From the NCBI GenBank assembly GCA_036426205.1, contig CM071574.1, positions 14,420,130 through 14,484,129 of the forward strand: DNA of 64,000 bases, given 5' to 3'. Made by a program: the position numbers and the translations under genes. The stretch comes from Ascaphus truei. Lineage: Eukaryota; Chordata; Amphibia; Anura; Ascaphidae. This document shows, in pieces, positions 1-10,711 of the stretch. The stretch's first letter is position 1. Each line of letters begins with the position of its first letter. Under the pieces are notes generated by a model. The model made no database searches. It was not told the origin of the DNA and saw only the letters and a program-made list of their open reading frames with translations.

Positions 1-1
1 C

Positions 2-1160
2 CCCTACTTCGAGGTAGAGAATGACCTAGTATATCGGGTTGATAAAAGGAAATCAGTTACAACTAAACAATTGTTGGTACCATGGACATTCCGTAATGTA
101 GTATTACACCTCGCACATAGTCATCCATTGGGGGGACACCTAGGGGTGGAAAAGACAAAAGAAAAGGTTCTCCGAAGCTTCTATTGGCCTGGGGTTCTGG
201 CAGAAATTACAAATTATTGCTCCTCATGCCCAGAATGTCAGATCACCGCCCCGTTCAAAGCGTACCGTAGCCCATTGGTACCCCTTCCCATAATAGAGGT
301 GCCATTTGACCGGATTGCTATGGATTTAGTAGGACCCCTAATAAAGTCCGCTAGGGGACATCAGCATATATTGGTAATATTAGATTATGCCACCTGATAT
401 CTGGAGGCAGTTCCCCTACGTAGCACCTCTGCTAAAAACATAGCAAAAGAGTTAATAGTTCTGTTTTCCCGGGTCGGAATTCCTAAAGACATCTTATCTG
501 ACCAAGGAACACCATTTATGTCCCAAGTAACAAAAGAATTATGTAAACTCCTAAAAATCAAGCATCACAGAAACTCAGTCTATCATCCACAAACAGATGG
601 TTTAGTGGAACGGTTCAATAAAACCTTAAAGAGCATGTTACGTCGGGCGGTCGATAAGGATGGGAAAAACTGGGATTGTTTGTTACCATACCTGTTATTT
701 GCCATTAGGGAAGTTCCCCAATCATCCACAGGCTTCTCCCCGTTTGAACTATTGTATGGCCGACACCCAAGGGGCTTACTGGATATAGCCAAAGAGACTT
801 GGGAACACGAGGTTACCCCTTACAGAAGTGTAATAGAGCATGTTGCCCAGATGCAGGACCGTATAGCTGCAGTCCTACCTATAGTGAGGGAACACATGGA
901 AAAAGTTCAAGAAGCACAGAGGAATACGTATAATAAGGGTGCTAGGGTCAGATTTTTTTTCCAGGCGATAGGGTGCTAGTTCTGGTTCCCACCGTAGAGA
1001 GTAAATTCCATGCTAAGTGGCATGGGCCATATGAGGTCTTGGAAAGAGTGGGAGAAGTAAATTATAAGGTGAGACAGCCAGGTAGAAGGAAACCTGAGCA
1101 AATTTACCATATAAACCTACTTAAGCCCTGGAAAGATAGAGAGGTCTTGTTAACCCTAGT
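2..1160 (+). pseudogene. pol: Gmr1-like integrase (disrupted)
   Basis: Integrase joins element cDNA to host DNA. The frame is open from the window edge. The zinc-binding part shows HLAHSHPLGGH (about 110-145) and CSSCPEC (about 220-240). The catalytic core shows the first Asp in MDLVGP (about 320-335), the second in SDQGTPF (about 500-518) and the Glu in DGLVERF (about 596-616). A GPY/F-type module, WHGPYEVLERVG, follows at about 1020-1055, and the domain ends near HINLLKPWKD. An in-frame TGA at 395-397 and a frameshift at the T-run near 952-960 break it. The RT follows in the same downstream frame, as in Gmr1-type pol. No chromodomain is visible. Confidence 0.88.
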
Positions 1161-2724
1161 ACCCCCAGGTCAGTCAGAGAATCGAGAAACTGACCCAGAG
1201 GTTAGCATAGCTGAAACCCTGTCCGTTCATCAGAAACGAGAGGTTCAGAATTTAGTGAGAAGAAACAAAGAAGTCTTCTCTACACAGCCAGGTAGAACTA
1301 GCGTAATTGAACATGACCTAGTCTCTGAACCGGGGGTCCCAGTAAACCTTAAACCGTACCGAATCCCAGAGGCCAAAAGAGAGGCTATAAGTTTAGAGGT
1401 TAAAAAAATGCTAAAACTAGGCGTAATTGAGGAGTCCCAAAGTGGGTGGAACAGCCCTATAGTTTTAGTCCCAAAGCCAGATGGTACAACACGGTTTTGA
1501 AATAACTACCGGAAACTAAACGCGGTGTCAACATTTGATACTTATCCTATGCCCAGGGTAGATGAACTTGTAGAGAGACTGGGCAAAGCCCGATATCTCA
1601 CAACCCTAGACCTAACAAAAGGGTACTGGCTGGTTCCCCTCACAGAAAGGGCAAAAGAAAAGACAGCCTTCTCAACCCCAGACGGCCTCTTTCAGTATAG
1701 GGTGCTGTCTTTTGGCTTACATGGAGCTCCCGCCACATTCCAAAGAGTGATGGATAAAATTTTAAAACCACATGCTCGGTATGCTGCCGCCTACCTGGAT
1801 GATGTGGTAATCCATAGTGAAGATTGGCAATCCCACCTTCCAAAGGTCCAAGTTGTGCTCGACGCAGTTCGGTCTGCTGGACTAACTGCTAACCCCGCTA
1901 AATGCACTATTGGTCTGGAGGAGGCCAAGTATCTGGGGTATTCTATTGGCAGAGGTTTACTCAAACCCCAAACACTCAAAGTAGAGGCGATACAAAATTG
2001 GCCAAGGCCAGTTACAAAAAAACAAGTAAGGACCTTTTTGGGGTTAATTGGGTACTATAGAAGGTTTATTCCCAATTTTGCAACTAAAGCAACCCCACTA
2101 ACCGACCTCACAAAAGCAAGAGGACCGCTAATGGTAAAGTGGTCCCCCGAAACCAAACAGGCCTTTAGAAGCCTGAAAGAAGCTCTCTGTGCCCAACCAG
2201 TGTTGGTCACACCTGACTTCTCCAAAGAGTTCGTAGTCCAAACCGACGCATCTGAAGTAGGGCTGGGGACTGTACTCTCCCAGGAGTCTCAAGGTGAGGA
2301 GCACCCCATCCTTTATTTAAGTAGAAAACTAAATCCCCAGGAAAAAAATTACTCCATAGTCGAGAAAGAGTGTCTCGCAATAAAGTGGGCCGTAGAGATG
2401 CTCAAATACTACCTGTTGGGGAGAAAATTCCGGTTGGTCACAGATCATGCACCCCTTACCTGGATGTGTCAAAACAGAGAGAAGAATGCTAGAGTGACCA
2501 GGTGGTTACTAAGCCTACAACCCTTTAAATTTTCTGTGGAACACAGGTCAGGGCACAAACATGGCAATGCCGACGGGTTGTCAAAGATGCATTCCCTAAT
2601 ATCCATGGTCGCTCATCCCTTGGGGTCTGAGCTGGGGGGGAGGATATGTGACAGAAAACAGGGGATGGTAATAAATTCCATATATAGGGCTCCCAGGATA
2701 CTGAACAGTTTATGTCCTGTTTAG
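1161..2724 (+). pseudogene. pol: Gmr1-like reverse transcriptase and RNase H (disrupted)
   Basis: This part of pol copies RNA to DNA and degrades the RNA strand. RT starts near VPVNLKPYRIPEAKREA (about 1338) and has the usual SPIVLVPKPDG segment, then LTTLDLTKGYW, FGLHGAPATFQ and the catalytic YLDD at 1792-1803. RNase H has the Asp of VVQTDASEVGLG (about 2233), the Glu of VEKECLAIKWA (about 2360) and VTDHAPL (about 2437). One TGA at 1498-1500 interrupts the frame inside the RT fingers; the same frame stays open on both sides. The stop at 2722-2724 lies inside the 3' LTR, so the reading frame crosses the polypurine tract. Confidence 0.9.
2634..2646 (+). other. Polypurine tract before the 3' LTR
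   Basis: A run of seven G followed by AGGA directly precedes the LTR start. This is the expected primer site for plus-strand DNA synthesis, and it fixes the 5' edge of the LTR. Confidence 0.75.
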
Positions 2725-3273
2725 GCAGAACAGGGCAGCCTCATAATACATGCACTCCATCCCACAGTTTGGCAAGTGCTGGAACTGAGGGATGAGGGAT
2801 CCAGACCAGAGTTTGTTTGCTGCCTGATTTCTATCACCTGTCCTGCTTATTAGAAATCAGGTACTTAAGACAGATTTCCTGTTTCCTCTCCCCTCTCCCC
2901 CAAGAGCCTGGAGGCAGGAAGGCTGCTGGTAGCAGAGAGGAGAAAAGCCTCTCCCCAAACAGGTTAAAACATTCTGTTCTTTTTTGTCAAAAACTGCGAA
3001 GTTACTTATTTTGTTGTTGGAAGTGGAAAAGCCACTTCCACCCTGAGTTAGGGAAATACCTAAGTTAAGTTATCGCTCAGGTGAGCAGCTTTTTGTCTTG
3101 ATGTGTTTCTGTTGTATGCACTGTGGCAGTCTCAGTGCCTGGGACTGAATAAACCAGGCATAGCCTGTTTAAAGGAACAGCACGTGACGCCTCGTCATTT
3201 AACCTACCCTAAAAGACCGTGTTCTAACAGTCCCGGACAGGCGGCGGAGCCCCGGAGTAAGCCGTTTGTCACA
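2647..3273 (+). repeat. 3' LTR of the Gmr1-like element (627 bp)
   Basis: The LTR starts TGTGACA and ends TGTCACA, a perfect 7-bp terminal inverted repeat. AATAAA at 3148-3153 is a poly(A) signal about 120 bp before the end. The TGTGACA start and the end GTTTGTCACA recur in the solo LTR at 62.76-63.55 kb. The next bases are ATATA followed by a CA/TA microsatellite. The target duplication cannot be tested because the 5' LTR is outside the window. Confidence 0.88.
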
Positions 3274-3301
3274 ATATACACACATACACACACACACAAA
3301 C

Positions 3302-3332
<31 letters not shown>

Positions 3333-3373
3333 TATATAAACACACACACACACACACAGTGTGTGTGTGTGTA

Positions 3374-3432
<59 letters not shown>

Positions 3433-3522
3433 CACTCTGTGTGTGTGTGTGTCTCTCTCTGTCTCTCTCTCTCTGTCTCTCTCTCTGTCTCTCTGTCTCC
3501 CTGTCTTTGTCTCTGTGTGTGT

Positions 3523-3578
<56 letters not shown>

Positions 3579-3668
3579 GTCTCTCTCTGTCTCTCTCTGT
3601 CTCTCTCTGTCTCTCTCTGTCTCTCTCTGTCTCTCTCTCTCTCACCCACACTGTCTCTCTCTCACACT
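3274..3668. repeat. Compound microsatellite (CA)n-(TG)n-(CT)n
   Basis: The stretch begins with CA/TA repeats, changes to a long TG run near 3357-3430, and then becomes CT/CTGT repeats. The long open frames across it on both strands are repeat translations (poly His-Thr, Cys-Val, Arg-Glu) and are not genes. Confidence 0.95.
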
Positions 3669-3806
3669 CTGGATCTCTTATTTACCCTATATAGCTTAAC
3701 TGCCCTATACGTACACCGAAATAACCTATACTGCTTTCTTCCAGATCTAACTCTCGAGCTTCACATGGAAGACATCGGAATCCCCCCTAAACCAGAAGAC
3801 AGGTAA
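3669..3806 (+). repeat. Dispersed repeat flank with an exon-like segment
   Basis: About 65 bp directly after the CT microsatellite match the sequence directly after the CT minisatellite at about 11.99-12.06 kb, so this is a repeat. Inside it, a pyrimidine-rich acceptor (TGCTTTCTTCCAG) precedes 58 nt at 3745-3802 that end ACAG|GTAAGG, a good donor. The 58 nt are open in one frame (…MEDIGIPPKPED). I do not recognise the peptide. Confidence 0.45.
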
Positions 3807-4599
3807 GGAACACCTCCCCTCCAATGTATAACATTGCGGGAATGAGGGTACCTGGACATTGAGGGACTGCGGATCAGGTAAGATCCAAGGCGGGATTGCT
3901 GCATTAGATATTGTGATGCGGGGGCATCCAGGAACTAGTTATGGGGTTCAGGAAACTAGTCATTCACATCTGGCTTTTTTTTCTTAATCTAACATTTACA
4001 CACACACACACACGTAACAAGGACTAATTGTAGTATAATGTAATACAATAAATAAACTAATGTCAAAAACTAATGTTATTGATCGAAAGTTTTACATACA
4101 TAATAATACAATCACAGGTATTGACAATAACATGACAAAAAAAAGGGTGGTTACACACACAATTGGGGAGGATGTGGGGGGGGGGGGGGGGGGAGGAGGC
4201 TGTATAACTCTGTATTATCGGCTCTAGATATAATACCAATACATTTTTAACCAGATTTACACTATGTAGTATATGAAGGTTTCTGTAGGAGCTCAAATGC
4301 TTGGTCCCTTTGAATTTTTTAGTTCATGTAGACAGATGTAACCATACAGGGGAATTATACTAACTCAGGTAAAATTCCAATTCCAGTTCCACATGTAGTA
4401 ATGCACTGTTCCCTGGAGATATCTAGTGAAAGTATTATCACTTCTCCTTCTCATTCGGGTAGCATGTGAAAAGCATGAAAGTACTCACTGTTGTTCCCCT
4501 GTAGTTCCTCGAGCGTACAACCGCGTCCAAAGTCCAAGAGTATCCAAAATGTAATGTAAGGTGCACCGCAACAAAGACCTGGTCACGTGGCAATAAAAA
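3807..4599. other. Non-coding stretch, nothing recognised
   Basis: Mostly AT-rich DNA. It contains a short CA run near 4000 and an 18-G homopolymer at 4176-4193, which is a likely site of sequence error. No coding or structural signal is seen. Confidence 0.6.
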
Positions 4600-5330
4600 T
4601 GTAACGGGTATGAACCCCTCCCCCCAATCGCAGGGAAATCTACATATGTTACAGTGTGGTGCAATAACTGTTAGGCTCACAGGAGGCCTGAACCTCCGCC
4701 AGTGGGAGCCTGGGGTGTATTTTGGAATGTATACTTACAGCGCCTCCACCTGTGCAGGGATTTCAGGTGTATAGAATGACCCCTGACACAGGACCCACAA
4801 ATAGGAAACACATGTAATGGAGTATATATATGTAACTGTTTACTATATGGGCAAAACAATAACATCACATAACATCACATCACATATAGCAACACAGCCG
4901 TGTCACCCTCTGCCACTAGCTGACATCTATAACCTGGCCCCTAACTGGGCTATAAACTTACACCTATACCCAAGTGTCCCAATAGTCCAGCACCCCACCC
5001 ACTAGGCGTGATCAGTGCCTGTAAGGAAACCGGTATGTAGGGTACAGTTGGTGCACTTGTAGAAATCCCTGCCCGGGCTCCTGCGCCCGGGTACAGCAAC
5101 AACAGGAAAGGACCTGTCTGCGTCCAACGCTGAATCCGCAGCAATGGCGTCCTCTCCCAATCCAGATATCACCACACAGATAGTCTGTATCTTGAATGAT
5201 GCAGGTCTGATCCCAGACACACTTGTCACACTGCTCCCTCCTTGTCAAAGCACGCAGCAGCGTCTGTCTCACTGACTAAGCTAATGCTAAAAGGGTAAAG
5301 TCCCTACCTTAGGGCCTTCCTGTTACGCCA
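4600..5330 (-). repeat. Truncated LTR, same family as the LTRs at 34.5 and 40.9 kb
   Basis: It begins TGTAACGGGTATG and shares landmarks in the same order with the LTRs at 34.5-35.7 and 40.9-42.2 kb: GTTAGGCTCACAGGAGG, a GCGCCTCCACCTG block, a TTGGTGCACTTGTGGA-like block and a later TAAGT…AGGG…CTGA block. Orientation is taken from the 40.9-kb element, where the polypurine tract puts the family on the minus strand. The far end is lost where sushi-like element sequence begins. Confidence 0.6.
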
Positions 5331-5610
5331 ATGCTGCCCGCAGACCAGACTCGTCCCTTATACTGAGGTGGGGACGTATATGTGCACGCACCCGCAGCAG
5401 AAGGAGCGTGTCCGGAGTGTGGTGTTTTGGCGTTGCCAGGCCAGGTGTGAACAGGTGTAGCAATACTTGCCGGTACCGGTACTGAAGAAGCGAAGTGGTT
5501 GCCGTTAGCCAAAGGTCGGGGAGAGAGAGATCCGGAAGGTCGAGGTCCAAGCTGAGGTCGAGGGATGGAAGAAGCTGCAGGGTCAAGAGGGAGCCGGGAT
5601 CCAGAGCCAG
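5331..5610 (-). repeat. Probable 3' LTR remnant of the sushi-like element
   Basis: Read on the minus strand, this GC-rich piece follows the broken RT of the second sushi-like copy and ends ATTGGCGTAACA, a plausible LTR terminus (…CA). It has no counterpart elsewhere in the window, so the call rests on position and end sequence. Confidence 0.35.
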
Positions 5611-6526
5611 GTAAGTACGTCCGCCAAATGCTAATGATATTATACGCCCCGCGAAGGTCAAGCTTTGAGAACACTTAGCACCTTGAAGTCTTTCAAATAA
5701 TACATCAGAAATGAGAGTAAGTGGGTAACGGTTCTTCACCGTGATGGCGGTTCAGGTCCCCGTAATCAATACACGTTCTGGGAGTACCGTCCCTTTTCTT
5801 GATAGAAGAATCCAGCTCTGCGGGTGAATTGGAGTGCCGAATAAAGCCCCGTTTAGGTTCTCACAGATATATTCGTCATGGCTTCCGTCTTCAGGAAGAG
5901 TAGAGGAGGTAGGATTTGGATTGAGACAATGTGTATCCAGGTACCAAGTCTATAGGACAATTGTAAGATCTGTTAGGGATGTAGTATTCTTGGATTTTGC
6001 AGAAGACATCCAGAAAGCAGCATAGGAGCAGCAATCCTCCCCTAGGGTTGGAGTGCTTGGCCAGTAGTCCGGCCGAAGTACGGCTGGTGGAAACGGCTCC
6101 TCCGACCTCGACCTCCAAGCAATAGGATCTTGGGATTTCCAGTTGATGAGAGGATTGTGCTTCTGTAACCAGGGGCCGAGAGTGACCGGAGTTCCGGGGG
6201 CGTGGATTACATCAAAGGCCAGGTCTCCTTGTGTGAATGAGAGGAAAGGTGTGATGGGGCAAGTCTCCAAGGAAATTATGCCGGGGTGAGTGGACGCTCG
6301 TCAATCCCGACAAAGGCAAAGGAGACTTCTTCCAACAAGTGGAATCTGGTTCTTTGTCAGAGAAGGCTTGGTCCATGAAATTCCTCCGCGCCGGAATCGA
6401 TAATGCCGCAGTGGAGGTACGGAAGGTAGGACCTGAGAGAGAACAGGAATGGTCAATTTTTTGGGAAGTTCCTTCCTGGAAAGGGGACAAGGAGATTAGC
6501 ACAAGGGAGAGCCCCGTCGTACTCAC
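5610..6526 (-). pseudogene. pol: Sushi-like Ty3 protease-RT fragment, second copy
   Basis: This is a truncated duplicate of the protease-RT region at about 9.80-10.71 kb. It keeps the protease flank (STTGLSL…), the [16 protein letters not shown] linker and the RT segment up to [11 protein letters not shown], after which it jumps to unrelated sequence near 5.61 kb. RT catalytic motifs, RNase H and integrase are absent. Relative to the first copy nearly all differences are insertions or deletions of 1-3 bases, which scatter the frame over three phases. It lies downstream of the first copy in the same orientation. Confidence 0.85.
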
Positions 6527-7406
6527 TGGGTTTGGTCATTTCCCGGGAGTAGTGGACATTCACGGATCAGATGCTCAGAGGATCCACAGTAATAACATAA
6601 TCCACCACCTTGGCAAGCTTGCTGTATTGTGTCCGGGAACGCTGGACTCCAAGTTGCATCGGCTGGAGCCTCCAAAGCAGGAAGCTGGGAGACAGCAGGT
6701 CCTGTGGTTGGAGAGAATCTGGAAAAGGAGCACGGAGGGTGTAAATCGGGGAAGCTGGCGTGTGCAGGGACAGCGCGTACCTGAAGGCGCTGATCCACTA
6801 GATTGGCTGGGAGATGAGTTCCTCCAGAAGCCCTGGCCTGGGTTGTGAGGCGAGCTCGTCCTTGACGGAATCCGTTAAGCCTCGCCAGAAGACGAGACTA
6901 AAGCCTCCTGGCCCCATCGTGTCTCAGCTAGCTGCTATGGTCCTGAACTCCAAGGCGTACTGGCCAGCAACGGAACGACGTCCCTGGGAAAGTTCAAGCA
7001 AAGAGTCAAGGCATTTCTTGGAGTTTCTTGCGCGCGGGGATATCGAAGACCTGTCGAAGTCTCGTCTAAAGGCTGCGTAATCACGGGTGATATTCGGGAC
7101 GGTTAGTTCCCAAATTGGGGAGGCCCATGCCAGTGCTTTCCCTGTAAGCAGGCTGTACATATGCCACTTTCTTGCGACCAGTGGATTGAGATGAGAAAAC
7201 CACGACAGGCGTGTGGATCCCTGCATACGGTTTAGGGCCGGGATCTTCGGGCCGGAAGTCCGGCGGCAGTACACCGGTTTCTGGCGACAGTGGCAGTGCG
7301 GGCCAGTTTGTTTCTGAAAAGAAAGTCCTGTACCGTGAGTGAGGAGAGCCATTTGGTCAGTAAGGGCCTGGACTTGTTGATACATGGCCGTCATCATGGA
7401 GGCCAT
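6520..7406 (-). pseudogene. gag: Sushi-like Ty3 Gag, second copy
   Basis: Gag forms the particle and binds element RNA. The likely start is the ATG reading MASMMTAMYQQ at 7406. A coiled-coil-like N-terminus (QVQALTDQMALL) and a capsid-like part (GKALAWASPIWE, …SVAGQYALEFRTIAAS) follow. After frame shifts comes the nucleocapsid CCHC knuckle, C-YY-C-GSSE-H-LIRE-C, near 6555-6600. The part upstream of 6861 has no counterpart in the first copy, which is cut at the matching point. The frame is open for the first 160 codons and then broken by small indels. Confidence 0.75.
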
Positions 7407-7449
7407 GTCAAGTCTGGTCTGCGTCTTTTGGGCTCGACAAATGTCTTTG

Positions 7450-7633
7450 CCGTGCGCAAGCAACGGCAGGCAGCCGAGCACCAGCCCCGCGCGGGGCAGC
7501 AGTAGCCCGACAGGGAGGACGGGGAAGTCCCCTCAGCAGGGAGACCGGGCGAGGAGGGAGCCGCACAGCCGGGAGAGTGGACAGAGGTGAGGGGAGGTCA
7601 CGCTGCGACCGACGTGACCCCCGAGTCCTCACA
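7450..7633 (-). repeat. Partial LTR between the two sushi-like copies
   Basis: On the minus strand the first copy's pol ends in a purine tract (AAGGGAGGGG), followed by TGTGAGGACTC, an LTR start. Only about 130-180 bp of GC-rich sequence separate this from the Gag start of the second copy, so the LTR is shorter than expected and has probably lost its 3' part. Confidence 0.5.
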
Positions 7634-9620
7634 GTACCCCTCCCTTCAGGAGTGATGTATGGAAAACATTAGGCATTCGCATGCTTGGGGGTAGTTGAAG
7701 ACGAAAAGCCACCGGGTTAACATGCTCCATGATAGGAAATGGCCCCAGAAACCTAGGAGCCAATTTGGGGGAAGGGGTTTTGAGGCGGATATTTCTAGTA
7801 GACAAGCAAACCTTGCCCCCTGGTTTGTAGTTGGGTGCAGGTCGGCGACGGCGGTCAGTCTGGACTTTAGAAGACAGGGAGGCCCTTTGAAGTGCAGATT
7901 GAATTCTGGCCCAAGAGTCCTGTAGGAGGGAGATGTGTTCATCCACAGCTGGAACTCCAGAGGAGATCTTGGAAATAGGTAGGCAAGCCGGGTGATAGCC
8001 GTAATTAATAAAGAAAGGTGTCTCACCAGTGGATTCATTCCTGGTGGAATTAAAGGCATACTCAGCCCAGGAAAGCAACTCCGTCCAGTCATCCTGTGAG
8101 TCAGAGACGAAGCACCTTAAATACTTCTCGAGAGATTGATTGACCCTCTCGGTCTGTCCATTAGACTGAGGGTGATAACCCAAAGAGAAGGAGGAAGCAA
8201 TGCCCAGTCTTCTTGTGAAGGATCTCCAGAATCTGGAAACAAATTGAGAGCCACGATCCGATACGATGGATGTGGGTATGCCATGGATCCGGAAAATTTC
8301 TTTGGAGAAAATATCGGCTAGGGCGGGTGAGGAGGGTAATCCTTTGAGAGGAATAAAGTGTGCCATCTTGGAAAACCGATCCAGGACTACTAGAAGAGTG
8401 TTCATGCCATTCGACCTAGGCAACTCGACAATAAAATCCATGGATATGTGGGACCAGGGGCGTTCCGGGATGGATAAGGGCAAAAGAAGACCATGGGGTC
8501 TCTGGCGAGGAATCTTGTTGTGTGCACATACCGGACAGGCACGGGTAAACTCAAGAATAGATTTGGCCATATTGGGCCACCAAAAGGTACGACGGATGAG
8601 ATCCAAAGTCTTCTTGTAGCCTGGGTGTCCTGCCGAACGGGAAGCATGTCCCCATTCCAGAAACTCCAGAATAAACTTGGCCTCCACGTATAAGGTATCC
8701 TTCAGGATCTCAAGATCGCTAGGAAGGTGGCTTTGAGACTTGATGATCCTCTCAAGATTTTTTAATGTAGCGACCGCGAGGATTTTTTGTTTGGGTAGGA
8801 TAGATTCTGAAGTTTTCTCTGGTCTCTCATCAGAAGAATATTGTCTAGAGAGAGCATCCGCCGTGACGTTTTTAGTGCCGGGAATGTAAGACAAAATAAA
8901 ATTAAACCTGGAGAAAAATAACGACCAGCGGGCTTGGCGGGGGCCTAAGCGACGGGCATTCTCGATGTATAAAAGATTTTTGTGGTCCGTTTGAATAGTG
9001 AACGGCTCTTTTGACCCCTCCAACAGATGTCTCCATTCCTGAAGTACCAACTTGACGGCCAAAAGTTCTCTATTGCCCACATCATAGTTCCTCTCAGCTG
9101 GGGAAAACTTCTTCGAGAAAAAACCACAAGGGTGAAGTGTATCCTGGGGAGAAAACTTTTGGGATAGGACAGCGCCAGCCCCGCAGTCTGAAGCATCTAC
9201 CTCTAGGGTGAAAGAAAAATTAGTGTCCGGGTGTCGAAGGATGGGAGCTGAGACAAAAGCTTGTTTAAGTGTTTCAAAAGCTATGACTGCCTCAGGAGAC
9301 CAAGACGAAGGATCAGCTCCTTTTTGGGTCAGTGCTGTGATCGGGGCGATGATTGTGGAGAAGTTATGAATAAACTTCCGGTAATAATTGGAAAAGCCTA
9401 GGAACCGCTGAATAGAGTTAGGTTGCGGCAAATCAATTACGGCTTTAAGTTTCTCAGGATCCATGGCCAATCCCGTGTTGGAAATAATATATCCAAGAAA
9501 AGAGGTGGTAGACTGGTGAAAGAGACATTTCTCCATCTTGGCAAACAAACGGTTCTCTCGGAGACGGGAGAGTACAAATTTGGTATGGATGATATGGTCC
9601 TGTAGATTCTTGGAGAAAGA
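7629..9620 (-). CDS. pol: Sushi-like Ty3 pol: RT C-terminus, RNase H, integrase
   Basis: This open frame of more than 640 codons completes reverse transcription and integrates the cDNA. It begins just after the YLDD box with the RT thumb ([22 protein letters not shown]). RNase H shows [11 protein letters not shown] (about 9.19 kb), NRELLAVKL and QTDHKNL. Integrase has the HHCC zinc finger ([20 protein letters not shown]), the first Asp in SMDFIVELP (about 8.43 kb), the second in SDRGSQF (about 8.25 kb) and the Glu in NGQTERVNQ (about 8.15 kb). A GPF module ([13 protein letters not shown]) and FHTSLLK follow. The frame then stops almost at once at the polypurine tract, without the chromodomain expected in sushi-type elements. 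One frameshift separates it from the upstream protease-RT frame. Confidence 0.9.
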   Translation of the reverse strand, partial: SFSKNLQDHIIHTKFVLSRLRENRLFAKMEKCLFHQSTTSFLGYIISNTGLAMDPEKLKAVIDLPQPNSIQRFLGFSNYYRKFIHNFSTIIAPITALTQKGADPSSWSPEAVIAFETLKQAFVSAPILRHPDTNFSFTLEVDASDCGAGAVLSQKFSPQDTLHPCGFFSKKFSPAERNYDVGNRELLAVKLVLQEWRHLLEGSKEPFTIQTDHKNLLYIENARRLGPRQARWSLFFSRFNFILSYIPGTKNVTADALSRQYSSDERPEKTSESILPKQKILAVATLKNLERIIKSQSHLPSDLEILKDTLYVEAKFILEFLEWGHASRSAGHPGYKKTLDLIRRTFWWPNMAKSILEFTRACPVCAHNKIPRQRPHGLLLPLSIPERPWSHISMDFIVELPRSNGMNTLLVVLDRFSKMAHFIPLKGLPSSPALADIFSKEIFRIHGIPTSIVSDRGSQFVSRFWRSFTRRLGIASSFSLGYHPQSNGQTERVNQSLEKYLRCFVSDSQDDWTELLSWAEYAFNSTRNESTGETPFFINYGYHPACLPISKISSGVPAVDEHISLLQDSWARIQSALQRASLSSKVQTDRRRRPAPNYKPGGKVCLSTRNIRLKTPSPKLAPRFLGPFPIMEHVNPVAFRLQLPPSMRMPNVFHTSLLKGGVL

Positions 9621-10711
9621 ATAAGGATGTCATCCAAATAAACAATTACAAACTGATTAAGGACATCCCGAAAGACGTCGTTGATAAAGTCCTGAAAAAC
9701 CGCCGGAGCGTTGCATAATCCGAAAGGCATCACGAGATACTCGTAGTGGCCGCTACGGGTGTTGAAGACAGTCTTCCATTCGTCGCCCTCCCGGATGCGA
9801 ATGAGATTATACGCCCCGCGAAGGTCAAGCTTTGAGAACACGTTAGCACCTTGAAGTCTGTCAAATAATTCAGAAATGAGAGTAAGTGGGTAACGGTTCT
9901 TCACCGTGATGCGGTTCAGTCCCCGGTAATCAATACACGGTCTGGGAGTACCGTCCCTTTTCTTGATGAAGAAGAATCCAGCTCCTGCGGGTGAATTGGA
10001 GTGCCGAATAAAGCCCCGTTTAAGGTTCTCACAGATATATTCGTTCATGGCTTCCGTCTCAGGAAGAGAGAGGAGGTAGGATTTGGATTTGAGCAATGTG
10101 TATCCAGGTACCAAGTCTATAGGACAATTGTAAGATCTGTTAGGAGGTAGTAGTTCGGATTGGATTTTGCAGAAGACATCCAGAAAAGCAGCATACGGAG
10201 CAGGCAATCCTCCCCTAGGGTTGGATGCATTGGCCAGTAGTCGAGGCCGAAGTACGGCTGGTGGAAACGGCTCCTCCGACCTCGACCTCCAAGCAATAGG
10301 ATCTTGGGATGTCCAGTTGATGAGAGGATTGTGCTTCTGTAACCAGGGTAAGCCGAGAGTGACCGGAGTTCCGGGGGCGTGGATTACATCAAAGGCCAAG
10401 GTCTCCTTGTGTGAATGAGAGGAAAGGTTGATGGGGCAAGTCTCCAAGGAAATATATGCCGGGGTGAGTGGACGCTCGTCAATCCCGACAAAGGCAACAG
10501 GAGACTTCTTCCTAACAAGTGGAATCTGGTTCTTTTCAGAGAAGGCTTGGTCCATGAAATTTCCTCCCGCGCCGGAATCGATAAATGCCGCAGTGGAGGT
10601 ACGGAAGGTAGGACCTGAGAGAGAGACAGGAATGGTCAATTTTTTGGGAAGTTCCTTCCTGGAAAGGGGACAAGGAGATTTAGCACCAAGGGAGAGCCCC
10701 GTCGTACTCAC
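9621..10711 (-). CDS. pol: Sushi-like Ty3 protease and RT N-terminal part
   Basis: The frame codes for a retropepsin-type protease with active site [11 protein letters not shown] (catalytic triplet at about 10571-10579), a linker with [12 protein letters not shown], and the RT fingers and palm. These include [50 protein letters not shown] and VIVYLDD (YLDD at 9629-9640). Just after YLDD the frame shifts by one base; the following frame carries the expected RT thumb, so a single small indel near 9.62 kb separates two otherwise intact halves. Order protease-RT-RNase H-integrase is canonical for Ty3, unlike the Gmr1-like element at the window start. Confidence 0.9.

Larger units (their letters stand above)
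1..3273 (+). mobile_element. Gmr1-like Ty3-group LTR retrotransposon, 5' part outside window
   Basis: The element runs from the window edge to the end of a complete 3' LTR. On the + strand the order is integrase, reverse transcriptase, RNase H, LTR. In ordinary Ty3 elements integrase comes last; integrase-first order is known for the Gmr1 clade of fish, amphibian and invertebrate elements. The 2.7 kb of pol seen carries two in-frame stops and one frameshift, so the copy is dead but fairly young. The 5' LTR, gag and protease lie before base 1. Confidence 0.9.

Noticed and set aside
3199..3806. Long open frames on both strands
   Set aside because: They translate CA/TG/CT repeats into His-Thr, Cys-Val and Ser-Leu or Arg-Glu runs; length reflects absence of stops in the repeat.
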